Shown: one piece after another, positions 9,816-18,686 of the stretch
How positions within the stretch are numbered: position 1 is the stretch's first letter
How the letters are laid out: each line of letters begins with the position of its first letter
Assembly (NCBI GenBank): GCA_002701395.1
Contig: NZVC01000058.1
Location: 62,001 to 126,000 of the forward strand
Reading direction: 5' to 3'
Length of the DNA: 64,000 bases
Source of the DNA: Maritimibacter sp.
GTDB lineage: Bacteria; Pseudomonadota; Alphaproteobacteria; Rhodobacterales; Rhodobacteraceae
The notes under the pieces: generated by a model
What the model was told of the DNA's origin: nothing
Database searches by the model: none
Seen by the model: only the letters and a program-made list of their open reading frames with translations
Made by a program: the position numbers and the translations under genes

Positions 9816-11260
9816 CAGGCGATCTCCTCGGAATCCGCCAGCAGCGGATGGCCCAATTTCCGCACGGCGTCAACGACGAGACTGACCTTGATCCCCTTCG
9901 ATCCCTTCACCAGCAGTACGTCGCCGGCGTCGACCAGCCCGTGCGCGGCGCTTGCCACCTTCTTGGCGCTTGGCGCCCACTGGCCTTGCTTTTCGGGTGG
10001 CAGCGCGTCGTAAAGGTTGCGCATCAGCGGGCCGACGCAATGGACCACGTCGACCTCGGACAGGCTTGGATCCCGCGCGATGGCCGCGTGAAGCTCGGCG
10101 GCCTCGGGGCCCAGTTCCAGCATGTCGCCCAGCACCGCGATGCGGCGCCCCGAGGCGATGCGGCCCAGCCCGTCGCGCGGATGGGTGGCGGCGAGGATCT
10201 CAAGCGACGCGGTCATCGAAACCGGGTTCGCGTTGAACGCGTCGTCGATCAGGTCGAAGCTTTGTTTCTGTTCAAGCGGGTCGAGATACAGCCGCTCGAT
10301 GTTGCCCCGCCCTTCCGGCGGCTGCCACTTGGCCAGCGCGGCGATGGCAAGCGCGACGTCGCCCTTCACCGCCTTGACCGCCGCGAAGGCGGCCATCGCG
10401 TTGATCGCGAAGTGACGGCCGGGGGACTGCACCTTGTAGATAACCGACTGCCGCCACAGGCGCCCCTGCGCCACGGTGGTCTCGCGGCTAAGCCGCACGT
10501 CGGTCACCCGGTGGAAGTTCCGCGCCGCCTCGCCGAAGGTGCGCAGCGTGGCGCCCTTCTCGCGCGCGGCGGCTTCAAGGATCGGGGCGGTCGGGATGTC
10601 GCCGTTGGTGATCGCCGTGCCGCCGGGTTCCAACCCCTCGAAGATCGACGCCTTTTCTCGCGCGATGGCTTCGATGCTGTCGAAGGCTTCAAGGTGGGCC
10701 GGGGCGACCGTCGTGATCACCGCCACATGCGGGCGCGCCATGCGGGTCAGCGGCGCGATCTCGCCGGGGTGGTTCATACCGATCTCGATCACGGCATAGT
10801 CGACGTCAGCCGGCATCCGGGCCAGCGTCAGCGGCACGCCCCATTGGTTGTTGAAGCTCTTTTCCGCCGCATGAACAGTACCTTGCGCCGAAAGAACGGC
10901 ACGCAACATGTCCTTGGTCGAGGTCTTGCCGACCGACCCGGTCACCGCCACGACCTGCGCGCGGCAGCGGCCCCGTGCGGCGACGCCAAGACGTTCCAGC
11001 GCCGGCAGGACCTCATCTACGATCAGCAGCGGCGCGCCCTCGGGCACCCCGTCCGGCACGCGGGACACAAGTGCGGCGGCTGCGCCCTTCTCAAGCGCCT
11101 GCGCCACGAAGTCGTGGCCATCGCGCACATCCGTCAGGGCGACGAACAGCTCGCCGGGCGTGATGGAACGGGTGTCGATGGACACGCCCGAGGCGGACCA
11201 GTCGGTCGTCGCGCGGCCGCCGGTGGCCGCCGCGGCCGCGGCCGCGGTCCACAGGGTCAT
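9815..11260 (-). CDS. murF: UDP-MurNAc-tripeptide--D-alanyl-D-alanine ligase
   Basis: Adds the D-Ala-D-Ala dipeptide made by Ddl, completing the cytoplasmic UDP-MurNAc-pentapeptide. 481 residues. The N-terminal substrate domain contains [16 protein letters not shown], the ATP loop is [14 protein letters not shown], and the middle domain has [11 protein letters not shown] and GMNHPGEI, diagnostic for MurF. A run of nine alanines broken by one threonine-glycine near the N-terminus is unusual but is coded by GC-rich codons typical of the region. Overlaps the murE stop by four bases. Confidence 0.97.
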   Translation of the reverse strand: MTLWTAAAAAAATGGRATTDWSASGVSIDTRSITPGELFVALTDVRDGHDFVAQALEKGAAAALVSRVPDGVPEGAPLLIVDEVLPALERLGVAARGRCRAQVVAVTGSVGKTSTKDMLRAVLSAQGTVHAAEKSFNNQWGVPLTLARMPADVDYAVIEIGMNHPGEIAPLTRMARPHVAVITTVAPAHLEAFDSIEAIAREKASIFEGLEPGGTAITNGDIPTAPILEAAAREKGATLRTFGEAARNFHRVTDVRLSRETTVAQGRLWRQSVIYKVQSPGRHFAINAMAAFAAVKAVKGDVALAIAALAKWQPPEGRGNIERLYLDPLEQKQSFDLIDDAFNANPVSMTASLEILAATHPRDGLGRIASGRRIAVLGDMLELGPEAAELHAAIARDPSLSEVDVVHCVGPLMRNLYDALPPEKQGQWAPSAKKVASAAHGLVDAGDVLLVKGSKGIKVSLVVDAVRKLGHPLLADSEEIA

Positions 11261-12741
11261 ACCAGCCGCCCGTCCAGCGCGGCGACCGCCACGCTGGCCT
11301 GTTCCGCGTCGTCGAAGGGATAGACGTCGTCGCCGATCACCTGCCCCGTCTCGTGCCCCTTGCCCGCAATCAGCAGCGCGTCGCCGGGTTGCAGGGCATC
11401 GACGCCGCGCAGGATGGCTTCGGCCCGGTCGCCGACCTCGGTCGCGTCGGGCGCGCCCGCCATGATCATCGCGCGGATCGCCGCCGGATCCTCGGACCGC
11501 GGGTTGTCGTCAGTGACGAAGGCCACGTCGGCATTCTCGGCGGCGGCCTGCCCCATCAGCGGGCGCTTGGTGGTGTCGCGGTCGCCACCAGCGCCGAACA
11601 CCACGATCAGACGGCCCAGCACATGCGGGCGTAGGGCCTTCAGCGCCGTTTTCAGGGCGTCGGGCGTGTGGGCGTAGTCGACGAAAACCGTCGCGCCATT
11701 CTCGCGCGCGGCGACAAGCTGCATCCGGCCGCGTACCCCACCAAGGTGCGGAAGCATGTCGAAGGTGCGGGTCGGGTCACAGCCCGTGGCGATGACAAGC
11801 CCCGCCGCCAGCAGCACATTTTCGGCCTGAAATCCGCCGATCAGGTCAAGCCGGGTCTGGCGCGGGCGACCGTTCCAATCGAACCGCAGGTCCTGCCCGG
11901 TTGCGTCGTACCGCTGACCACGGATGCGCAGGTTCGCGTCGGCGGACCGGCCCACGGTCAGGATGTCCTGCCCGCGCTCCATCGCCATCTCAGCCAGTTG
12001 CGCGCCGCGCGGATCGTCAATGTTGATGACTGCCGAGCCGTCGTCCGGCAGGACGCGGGTGAACAGCCCCGCCTTCGCCTCGAAATACTCTTCGAAACTG
12101 GCGTGGTAATCCAGATGGTCCTGCGTGAAGTTCGTGAACGCCGCCGCCGACAGGTTGACCCCGTCCAACCGCCGCTGGGACAGCCCGTGCGAGGACGCTT
12201 CCATCGCGACATGATCGACCCCGGCGGCCGCGATCTCGGACAGGACACGGTGCAGGGTGATCGGTTCGGGCGTGGTGTGCTGAAGCGGCGCCTGATACGC
12301 GCCCTCGACCCCGGTGGTGCCGACATTGGCCGATTTCAGGCCAAGCTCGGCCCACAGCTGCCGGGTAAAGGTCGCGACCGATGTCTTTCCGTTGGTTCCG
12401 GTCACCGCGACGGTGGTGTCAGGCTGAAGCCCGAACCACAGCGCGGCGGCATAGGCCAGCGCCTGACGCGGGTCTTCGGCTATGACAATCGCGGCGTCGG
12501 ACTCGGCCAGCTCGGCGGCGGCGATCTTCGCACCCTGCCGGTCGGTCAGGATCGCGCCCGCGCCCATGCGCAGGGCGTACTGGATGAACTCTCCGCCGTG
12601 GATTCGACTGCCGGGCAACGCCGCGAACAGGTGCCCCTGCTCGACCGAGCGGCTGTCGACGGACAGTCCGGCGATCCGCGTCTCGCGCCCGCCCTGAGCC
12701 GTAAGGCCCAGATCAGCAAGTGTTTTTTCCTGTCCGCTCAT
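11257..12741 (-). CDS. murE: UDP-MurNAc-L-Ala-D-Glu--2,6-diaminopimelate ligase
   Basis: Adds the third residue of the stem peptide. 494 residues. The ATP loop is VTGTNGKTSVATF; the C-terminal DDNPRSEDP motif carries the arginine that selects meso-diaminopimelate rather than lysine, as expected for a Gram-negative. Also shows SSHGLSQRRLDG and NFTQDHLDYH. Starts 17 bases after the ftsI stop and ends within the murF start. Confidence 0.97.
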   Translation of the reverse strand: MSGQEKTLADLGLTAQGGRETRIAGLSVDSRSVEQGHLFAALPGSRIHGGEFIQYALRMGAGAILTDRQGAKIAAAELAESDAAIVIAEDPRQALAYAAALWFGLQPDTTVAVTGTNGKTSVATFTRQLWAELGLKSANVGTTGVEGAYQAPLQHTTPEPITLHRVLSEIAAAGVDHVAMEASSHGLSQRRLDGVNLSAAAFTNFTQDHLDYHASFEEYFEAKAGLFTRVLPDDGSAVINIDDPRGAQLAEMAMERGQDILTVGRSADANLRIRGQRYDATGQDLRFDWNGRPRQTRLDLIGGFQAENVLLAAGLVIATGCDPTRTFDMLPHLGGVRGRMQLVAARENGATVFVDYAHTPDALKTALKALRPHVLGRLIVVFGAGGDRDTTKRPLMGQAAAENADVAFVTDDNPRSEDPAAIRAMIMAGAPDATEVGDRAEAILRGVDALQPGDALLIAGKGHETGQVIGDDVYPFDDAEQASVAVAALDGRLV

Positions 12742-12758
12742 CTGCCCGCTTTCCGTGG

Positions 12759-14540
12759 TCAGCCCTTTGTTACTCCATCGGCGCTGTCGGGTTCAATCAC
12801 TGGCCGCAGCCCAAGCAGCGGCGCGACGCGACGGATCACCTCGGTCGCCACCGGAACGGCCGTCCACCCCGCAGAGCGGCGCGGCTTTGTGCCCGAGGTC
12901 TCGACCGGTTCGTCCAGCGTCACGACCAGAACGTACTTCGGATCGTCCACCGGGAAAACGCTTGCGAAGGTGGTGATCACCTTGTCGTCGTAATAACCGC
13001 CGTTGGGCCGGGGCTTGTCGGCGGTACCGGTCTTGCCCGCGACACCGTACCCCGGCACGTCCGCGAAGCTTGCCGTGCCGCGCGTGACGACCGCCCGCAG
13101 CATTGCGCGCGCCGCGGCCGACGTCTCTTCCGACACGATGCGCGGGCCGGGAATGCGGTAGGCCTGCTTGACCAGCGTCGGCGTCACCTTGGTGCCGCCA
13201 TTGGTCAGCGAGGCATAGGCCGCCGCAAGGTGCAGCGGGCTGGCCGACAGGCCGTGGCCGTAGGAAATGGTGATCGTGTGGATGTCGGACCAGTTCTTCG
13301 GGGTCAGCGGCTTGGCATAGGGCGCTTCGAACAGTTCGACCTTGGTCGGCTCGAAAAAGCCCAGCGCCTTCAGGAATTCCTGCTGCCGCTTTTCGCCGAT
13401 CTGAAGTGCGACATGCGCCGTGCCCACGTTCGAAGACTTCACGATCACGTCCGTCAACGAGATCAGCGGGCCATAGTTGTGGCCCTCGAACTCTTTGATC
13501 GTGTACTTGCCCCACCGCATCGGTGCATCTGCGTCGATCAGAGTCGAAGGATTGGCCAGACCGATCTCCAGCGCCTGCGCGGCGGCGAAGATCTTGAAGG
13601 TGGACCCAAGCTCGTACAGGCCCTGCACCGCGCGGTTGAACAGCGGGCTGTCGGACGGGTCACCTTCCAACAGCGGGACGGGCCGGTTGTTGGGGTCGAA
13701 GTCCGGCAGGCTGGCCATCGACACGATCTCGCCGGTGTAGGCGTCCATCAGGACTGCGGCGGCGCCCTTGGCGTTCAGCAGCTTCATGCCGCCGTACAGG
13801 ATTTCCTCGATCGCGGACTGGATCGTGAGATCCAGCGACAGTTCCAGCGGGCGACCGTTGTTGGCCGGATCGCGCAGGAATTCGTCGAACGCCTTCTCGA
13901 CACCGGCGGTGCCGATCACCTCGGCCGCATAAACGCCTTCGACGCCGAACTTGTAGCCGCCAAGGACATGCGCCGCGAGCGGGCCGTTCGGGTACAGCCG
14001 CATCTCGCGCGGGCCGAACAGCAGGCCGGGTTCGCCGATATCGTGGACCTGCTGCTGTTGCTCGGGGCTTAGCACCTTCTTGATCCAGATGAATTTCCGC
14101 TTGCCGGTGAACTGCTTGAACAGGTCCTCGGCATCGAGATCCGGGAAGATCCGCGCCAGTTCGCTGGCGGCGCGGGCCTTGTCGACCATCATCGGCGGCT
14201 GGGCGTACAGGCTGTGCGTCTGCAGGTTGGTCGCAAGGATGCGGCCGTTGCGGTCGACGATGTCGGCCCGCTGGTTCACGATCTCGCTGGTCGAGGCCGA
14301 GGCGCGCGGCTCTTCGGGCACAGACGCCGCCATCAGCCCCATGCGGGCGCCGACCACGGTGAAGGCGCAGAAGAAGAACAGGCCCAGCACCAGTAGACGC
14401 CCCTCGGCGCGCTGGCGGGCCTTGTCGCGCATCTGTTCATGACGCAGGCGGATGTTCTCGCGCTCGATTGCGTCGGGGTTCTCGCCCTTGCGGCGGGCTT
14501 CGAGAATGCGGGCAAGCGGACGAAGAGGGACGCGGGTCAT
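12759..14540 (-). CDS. ftsI: Septal peptidoglycan transpeptidase FtsI (PBP3)
   Basis: Class B penicillin-binding protein that cross-links septal peptidoglycan with FtsW. 593 residues: cytoplasmic basic N-terminus, one membrane helix at about residues 50-70, a periplasmic dimerisation/pedestal domain, then the transpeptidase domain. The three active-site motifs are visible: STFK (nucleophile serine), SSN, and KTGTAD. The start overlaps the ftsL stop by four bases. Confidence 0.97.
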   Translation of the reverse strand: MTRVPLRPLARILEARRKGENPDAIERENIRLRHEQMRDKARQRAEGRLLVLGLFFFCAFTVVGARMGLMAASVPEEPRASASTSEIVNQRADIVDRNGRILATNLQTHSLYAQPPMMVDKARAASELARIFPDLDAEDLFKQFTGKRKFIWIKKVLSPEQQQQVHDIGEPGLLFGPREMRLYPNGPLAAHVLGGYKFGVEGVYAAEVIGTAGVEKAFDEFLRDPANNGRPLELSLDLTIQSAIEEILYGGMKLLNAKGAAAVLMDAYTGEIVSMASLPDFDPNNRPVPLLEGDPSDSPLFNRAVQGLYELGSTFKIFAAAQALEIGLANPSTLIDADAPMRWGKYTIKEFEGHNYGPLISLTDVIVKSSNVGTAHVALQIGEKRQQEFLKALGFFEPTKVELFEAPYAKPLTPKNWSDIHTITISYGHGLSASPLHLAAAYASLTNGGTKVTPTLVKQAYRIPGPRIVSEETSAAARAMLRAVVTRGTASFADVPGYGVAGKTGTADKPRPNGGYYDDKVITTFASVFPVDDPKYVLVVTLDEPVETSGTKPRRSAGWTAVPVATEVIRRVAPLLGLRPVIEPDSADGVTKG

Positions 14541-14929
14541 GGGATCAGCATATCCTCGGCAGGCACCGGAGCATTGGCCGGGGCGGAAACGGTCACGGCG
14601 CCGGTGATCGGGCCAAGTTGCAGTTCGGACGGCAGCGCATCGGGGCGCGGATACGAGATCTGCTCGACCCGGCCGAACTGGACGGCGGCCAGCGGCACAA
14701 GACCCAGCGAGGCGAAGTTCATGCCGACAAGATCAGCCAGCCGGTCGGGACGGTTCAGATAGGCCCATTCGGCGCGCAGCACCGCGCGGGTCTCGCGCAG
14801 TTGGCCGATCTGACCCTGCAGCGATTCCACTTCGCTTAGCGCGCGCTGTGTCTTGTAGTTTTCTCCATAGGCCCAGAACGCCAGCCCCATGACAGCCAGG
14901 ATCGACAGTACGAAAGCGAATGACTTCAA
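14537..14929 (-). CDS. ftsL: Cell division protein FtsL
   Basis: 130-residue bitopic protein: a membrane helix at about residues 4-20 and then a coiled-coil-like stretch ([20 protein letters not shown], up to about residue 50) followed by [15 protein letters not shown], a conserved FtsL segment. With FtsQ and FtsB it activates FtsW-FtsI. Its position between rsmH and ftsI, and four-base overlaps with both, fit the family. No better alternative. Confidence 0.92.
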   Translation of the reverse strand: MKSFAFVLSILAVMGLAFWAYGENYKTQRALSEVESLQGQIGQLRETRAVLRAEWAYLNRPDRLADLVGMNFASLGLVPLAAVQFGRVEQISYPRPDALPSELQLGPITGAVTVSAPANAPVPAEDMLIP

Positions 14930-15924
14930 CGTCTTGCCCCCTTGTTTAGCATCGGCATCCCCAGTTTTGCGCGGTCCGCCGCGCCCGCCGGCGCGTCGGT
15001 GCGACGCGCGACCCGCAGCCGTGCCGACCGAGCACGCGGGTTTTCGGCCAGTTCGTCGTCATCGGGTCCCACCGCCTTGCGGGTGATGATCTCCCAGCGG
15101 GGCGTTTCCGCCTCGGTCGGCGGGGCATGGCGACTGCCCTGCCCCTGCTTGCCGCCCCGGATCTGGAAGAACCGCTTGACCATGCGGTCCTCGATTGAAT
15201 GGAAAGTCACCACCGCCAGCTGCCCGCCCGGCTTCAGCGCGCGTTCCGCCGCCTCCATCCCGGCGGCCAGTTCGCCGAACTCGTCGTTCACCGCGATGCG
15301 GATGGCCTGAAAGGTGCGGGTGGCGGGATGCGCCTGCCCCGGCTTCGGACGCGGCAGCTGGGACTCGACGATCTTCGCCAGCTGCAGCGTGGTTTCGATC
15401 GGCGTTTCGGCCCGCGCCCTGACAATCGCACGGGCGATCCGGCGCGAGGCGCGCTCTTCTCCGTAAAGATAAAGGATGTCGGCCAGCTCCGCTTCGGACG
15501 TTTCGGCCACCAGATCGGCGGCGGAGGGGCCCGTGTCGCTCATCCGCATGTCCAGCGGGCCGTCTTTCTGAAACGAAAAGCCGCGTTCGGCCATGTCGAG
15601 CTGCATCGACGAGACGCCGAGATCCAGCACCACGCCGTCAAGTTCGTCTGCATACTCGTCCAGACGGCTAAAGGGGCCCTCGACCAGCGACAGACGGTCG
15701 CCGTATTCGCCAGCCCAGTCCTTCGCCATCTCGAAGACCATTGGATCGCGATCGACACCGATGACGTGGTCCGCGCCGGCCTCGAGCAGCCCGCGCGCAT
15801 AGCCCCCTGCCCCGAAGGTGCCATCAAGCCACCGCCCGGAGACCGGTGCGACCTCTCTCAGAAGCGGGCGCAGCAGGACCGGGATGTGGGGGGCGGACGC
15901 GCTGGCAGATGCGGTCGCGGCCAT
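14926..15924 (-). CDS. rsmH: 16S rRNA (cytosine(1402)-N4)-methyltransferase
   Basis: SAM-dependent methyltransferase modifying C1402 in the ribosomal decoding centre. 332 residues with [10 protein letters not shown] at the N-terminus, the SAM loop [29 protein letters not shown] and the family signature [15 protein letters not shown]. The C-terminal [15 protein letters not shown] is also characteristic. It starts three bases after mraZ ends, the standard mraZ-rsmH pair that opens the dcw operon. Confidence 0.97.
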   Translation of the reverse strand: MAATASASASAPHIPVLLRPLLREVAPVSGRWLDGTFGAGGYARGLLEAGADHVIGVDRDPMVFEMAKDWAGEYGDRLSLVEGPFSRLDEYADELDGVVLDLGVSSMQLDMAERGFSFQKDGPLDMRMSDTGPSAADLVAETSEAELADILYLYGEERASRRIARAIVRARAETPIETTLQLAKIVESQLPRPKPGQAHPATRTFQAIRIAVNDEFGELAAGMEAAERALKPGGQLAVVTFHSIEDRMVKRFFQIRGGKQGQGSRHAPPTEAETPRWEIITRKAVGPDDDELAENPRARSARLRVARRTDAPAGAADRAKLGMPMLNKGARR

Positions 15925-15927
15925 GAC

Positions 15928-16428
15928 CTATTCGCTCCGGACGTCGTTCAACAGCGTCAGAGGATCGAAATCCTCTGGTTTCTCAGCAAGGTAGGCTTCG
16001 ATTTTAGCCTTCTTGATCCTGTCGTAGGCTTCCGGTTTCCACACCTGGAAACAGGCGCCTTGGGCAATGAAATAGGCTTCCTCGTCGATATCCAGCTTGT
16101 CGCGCAGCTTCTTGCTAAGGACGATCCGGCCGGTTTCGTCCACGGACATCTCAAGCGAGAACGCCTGATAGCGGTCGATCATGTAGGTGCGGTCGGGGCC
16201 ATTCGGGAGCTTTGCGATCTTGTCCTCGAGCTCGTCCATCGAGTCGATCGTGTAGCATTCAAGATATTGCTGGCTTTCGTCGCCGTAGACGATGACGAAC
16301 TCGGCGGGCTTGCCCTCGACCCAGTCGGGGTCACCGGACTCGATCACGCGGCGATAGCGCGAGGGGATGGAAACACGGCCCTTGCCGTCCACCTTCTGGG
16401 TGTATTCCCCTCTGAACCTACGCGCCAC
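15928..16428 (-). CDS. mraZ: Transcriptional regulator MraZ
   Basis: DNA-binding AbrB-like protein that in other bacteria represses its own dcw operon by binding TGGGN repeats near the promoter. 166 residues with two MraZ repeats; the first begins RFRGEYTQKVDGKGRVSIP and the second contains DETGRIVLSKKLRD. The start is GTG at 16428 with AAGGA about 11-15 bases upstream. It is the first gene of the dcw operon. Candidate MraZ boxes lie 0.3-0.6 kb upstream (see separate entries), much farther than in Escherichia coli. Confidence 0.95.
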   Translation of the reverse strand: MARRFRGEYTQKVDGKGRVSIPSRYRRVIESGDPDWVEGKPAEFVIVYGDESQQYLECYTIDSMDELEDKIAKLPNGPDRTYMIDRYQAFSLEMSVDETGRIVLSKKLRDKLDIDEEAYFIAQGACFQVWKPEAYDRIKKAKIEAYLAEKPEDFDPLTLLNDVRSE

Positions 16429-16492
16429 TGTCCCGCGTGTCCTTGTCCCGTCCCCCGCGAATTGTTCTGATTTTCAACCCCTAGAACGGAAA

Positions 16493-16528
16493 CGGCGGAT
16501 CGAGCTGCTGCCACTGCTCGATCCGCCG
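16493..16528 (-). promoter_or_regulatory. 13-bp perfect hairpin in the mraZ leader
   Basis: The arm CGGCGGATCGAGC (16493-16505) is repeated exactly in inverse at 16516-16528 with a 10-base loop. On the mraZ strand it is followed by TTTCCGTTCT, only a weak U-tract. It ends 65 bases before the mraZ GTG. It may be an attenuator, an RNA stability element, or the terminator of a leader transcript. Confidence 0.6.
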
Positions 16529-16710
16529 CCCTCGTCCCGCTTAGCGGGTTGTCCAGCTGCGCGCGCCACCTGGGGGGATGTCTGCTCGCCCGCGCGCCGG
16601 ATCTCTTGGTCTGATGAAGTTGGGAGCCTGTATGAAACCTGCTTTTTGGTTACCTCGGATCTTGTTGTCCGTTTTTTGAACCCGCCTTCATCGTGGTTAA
16701 AGGAATGCCA

Positions 16711-16724
16711 TGGGAATTCAGGGG
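16711..16724 (+). promoter_or_regulatory. Candidate MraZ-type box (plus orientation)
   Basis: TGGGAATTCAGGGG on the plus strand. It resembles the paired TGGGN units at 10-base spacing described for MraZ operators (TGGGA at 0, GGGGA at +10). The identical 14-mer occurs inverted at 17014-17027. The assignment is inferred from the motif and the nearness to mraZ. Confidence 0.4.
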
Positions 16725-16878
16725 AAGCAACGGGGTATATTTTCAGACCCCCCCTTTTCTGGCGTTGACAGAGACCGAAAAACAACAGCCTCGACAGCGC
16801 GCCTGCTTCGTTTTCCAACATATAGATCAAGGCTATAAATTGCCGTCTATATATGGTCGAAACTTTTTTGCAGGCTAG

Positions 16879-16912
16879 TTCCCTAAATTCCCACAAGATC
16901 CGGCCATTCCCA
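16879..16912 (-). promoter_or_regulatory. Candidate MraZ operator with three G-box units
   Basis: Read on the mraZ strand, TGGGA starts at 16912 and again at 16893, followed by AGGGA at 16884. These G-triplets fall at roughly 19 and 9 base steps, on about one face of the helix. The AT-rich segment immediately downstream could hold the dcw promoter. Function inferred from known MraZ boxes. Confidence 0.45.
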
Positions 16913-17013
16913 CCCGATCCCCTTTCTTGCAGCCCGGAATCACGGGGTGCGAGCGGTGAATCGTCCGATTTTGGGCTTGGTTTGGGATTGGGACCATCTG
17001 GAACCCTGCGGGT

Positions 17014-17027
17014 CCCCTGAATTCCCA
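17014..17027 (-). promoter_or_regulatory. Candidate MraZ-type box (minus orientation)
   Basis: TGGGAATTCAGGGG on the minus strand, an exact inverted copy of the motif at 16711-16724. It lies 0.6 kb upstream of mraZ. Confidence 0.4.
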
Positions 17028-17115
17028 ACCGTTCCATACCCCCGGAGTCGACGATGCCCCGCTGGACAGCGAGGCATCGGTCGGAACGTTGTTCGAAGAG
17101 ATATTAACAGGGTTC

Positions 17116-17124
17116 TGTGGATAA
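17116..17124 (-). promoter_or_regulatory. Perfect DnaA box
   Basis: TTATCCACA on the minus strand (TGTGGATAA on plus), the consensus DnaA box, 14 bases downstream of the mrp stop and upstream of the dcw operon. A single perfect box is not evidence of an origin; it could let DnaA influence dcw transcription or titrate DnaA. Confidence 0.45.
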
Positions 17125-17137
17125 ATCCACAATCCTT

Positions 17138-18241
17138 TCAGGCGACCCCGCCCGCGACAAGCCCGCTGGCCAGCCGGGCATAGGCCTCGGCCTCGGGCCC
17201 CTCGCCGGCGGCGATCGGCACGCCGGCGTCCCCGGCAAGGCGGACATCCAGCGTCAGCGGCAACTCTCCAAGGAAGGGCAGGTCCAGCCGCTCTGCATCG
17301 GCACGCACGCCGCCGTGGCCGAAGATATGAGACTCGCCCCCGCAGTGCGGACAGAAGAAAGACGACATGTTCTCTATAAGACCCAGCACGGGCGTCCCCA
17401 GCCGACGGAACATGTCTATAGCCTTACGCGCATCCAGAAGCGCCACGTCCTGCGGCGTCGAAACGACCAAGGCGCCGCTCAGGCGCGTCCGTTGTGCAAG
17501 CGACAGCTGCACGTCGCCGGTGCCGGGCGGCAGGTCGACGATAAGAACGTCAAGCTGACCCCAGTTCACCTGACCCAGCATCTGCTGCATCGCCCCCATC
17601 AACATCGGCCCCCGCCAGACGACAGCCTGATCGTCCTCTACCAGCAGACCGATGGACATGACCGTAACCCCATGCGCGCGTGGCGGCTCGATCGTCTTGC
17701 CATCCTTCGAATCCGGCTTGCCCGACAGACCCATCATGCGCGGCACGCTGGGACCGTATATATCGGCGTCGAGAAGCCCGACGCGCCGCCCCTGCCGCGC
17801 CAGCGCAACCGCAAGGTTTGTCGCGACCGTCGATTTGCCGACACCCCCCTTCCCAGAGGCGACAGCGATGATGCGATCGACGCCGCTGACCTGCTGCGGA
17901 CCGTCCTGTTGCGTGGGGTGCCGACCGATCTTCAGGCTTGGCGCCTCACCCCCGTCCCGCTGCGCCCGCGAAGCGCCTTGCTGCGGCGCAGCATTGGCGT
18001 GGGCAGTGACGACAACGGACACGTCATGCACGCCCGGCATGGCGCGCACGGCGCGGACGCATTCGGCGCGAACCGGCTCCAAGGTCCGCGCCGACTCGGG
18101 GCTGTCCGCTTCAAGCACAAAGCGGACGATTCCCGCCTCGACCCAAAGCGCTTTAACAAGCCCCGCCGTGACAGGGTCGCCACCATCGGGAAGCTCAACA
18201 CCCATTAGGACTTGACGGATTTTCTCAGCGTTTGGGGCCAT
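17138..18241 (-). CDS. mrp: Mrp/ApbC Fe-S cluster carrier ATPase
   Basis: Cytoplasmic scaffold/carrier that transfers Fe-S clusters to apo-proteins. 367 residues: an N-terminal MIP18/DUF59-like domain (about residues 5-75), a variable linker to about residue 115, then a deviant Walker A loop SGKGGVGKST, DADIYGPS, and the CPHC pair that co-ordinates the bridging cluster in the dimer. GGAGA lies nine bases before the ATG. It is transcribed towards the dcw region but is separated from mraZ by 0.7 kb. Confidence 0.95.
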   Translation of the reverse strand: MAPNAEKIRQVLMGVELPDGGDPVTAGLVKALWVEAGIVRFVLEADSPESARTLEPVRAECVRAVRAMPGVHDVSVVVTAHANAAPQQGASRAQRDGGEAPSLKIGRHPTQQDGPQQVSGVDRIIAVASGKGGVGKSTVATNLAVALARQGRRVGLLDADIYGPSVPRMMGLSGKPDSKDGKTIEPPRAHGVTVMSIGLLVEDDQAVVWRGPMLMGAMQQMLGQVNWGQLDVLIVDLPPGTGDVQLSLAQRTRLSGALVVSTPQDVALLDARKAIDMFRRLGTPVLGLIENMSSFFCPHCGGESHIFGHGGVRADAERLDLPFLGELPLTLDVRLAGDAGVPIAAGEGPEAEAYARLASGLVAGGVA

Positions 18242-18379
18242 CTTTGCGATCTCCGCGCGGGGTGGTGAATTTTAAGCCTTTTCCGAAGGCGCTATGAAAG
18301 AGCCTGCTGAAAATTTCGGCATAAGACACGCCGCGTGACTTAGGGTTACTTATGCGCCTTCTGCATAGCCGGAATGAAG

Positions 18380-18408
18380 CTTGGACGGATTGTGCATCTG
18401 CAGCATAT
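18380..18408 (+). promoter_or_regulatory. Candidate RpoH-type promoter of the hairpin-RNA operon
   Basis: CTTGGA (18380-18385), a 17-base spacer, and GCATAT (18403-18408). The CTTG -35 and CATAT-like -10 resemble alphaproteobacterial RpoH promoters. It would start transcription near 18415, giving a leader of about 130 bases before the 41-codon gene. The related ccsR operon of Rhodobacter sphaeroides is controlled by RpoHI/RpoHII, which supports the reading. Confidence 0.5.
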
Positions 18409-18546
18409 GTTTATTTTGATCCTCAACACGACGGCACAAGCAGCCATCGACACAGACACACCCGGCGGCGGACACCAAACCCCCGCAGCCGACCCGAGAC
18501 AAGACAGGGTGCCCGATGCACCCGCAGAGAAACGAAGGAAAGCAAC

Positions 18547-18672
18547 ATGGCTTTCACACAGGAAATCGCAGGCTTCGAAGCCGGACTGGTCCGTCACATG
18601 CGCGAAGAGCTTTCGCTGGCCCGCCGGGTCGCAGGCAAGCGCGGCAAGACCGGAACCGCCGAAGCCCGCTGA
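18547..18672 (+). CDS. 41-residue protein at the head of the hairpin-RNA operon
   Basis: Small basic protein MAFTQEIAGFEAGLVRHMRE..., with a likely amphipathic helix at about residues 5-28 and a Lys/Arg-rich end (RRVAGKRGK). A clear ribosome site (GAAGGAAA) lies five bases before the ATG and the stop is 14 bases before the first CCTCCTCCC hairpin. In Rhodobacter sphaeroides the equivalent position encodes CcaF1, a DUF1127 RNA-binding protein needed for maturation of the CcsR RNAs. This protein is shorter and lacks the usual DUF1127 ending (LxxLxDxxLxDIGLxR). By context it may be a CcaF1 replacement, but I do not recognise the family. Confidence 0.7.
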   Translation: MAFTQEIAGFEAGLVRHMREELSLARRVAGKRGKTGTAEAR

Positions 18673-18686
18673 ACAGAGATAGAGTT

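Larger units (their letters stand above)
16429..17137. other. Gene-free region upstream of mraZ
   Basis: 709 bases between mraZ and mrp, lower in GC than the surroundings, with an AT-rich core at about 16800-16870. It holds a strong hairpin by the mraZ start, three TGGGAATT-type motifs and a DnaA box, listed separately. A 187-codon minus-strand frame across 16474-17037 has no recognisable protein features and its apparent repeats are these DNA motifs. I read the region as the promoter and long leader of the dcw operon. Confidence 0.6.

Noticed and set aside
16474-17037. 187-codon minus-strand frame upstream of mraZ
   Set aside because: Composition is not coding-like, no start signal or domain, and it overlaps DNA motifs and a hairpin that explain the sequence better.
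16800-17124. Replication origin (AT-rich stretch plus DnaA box)
   Set aside because: Only one perfect box, no iterated repeats, and no dnaA, hemE or parAB genes nearby.
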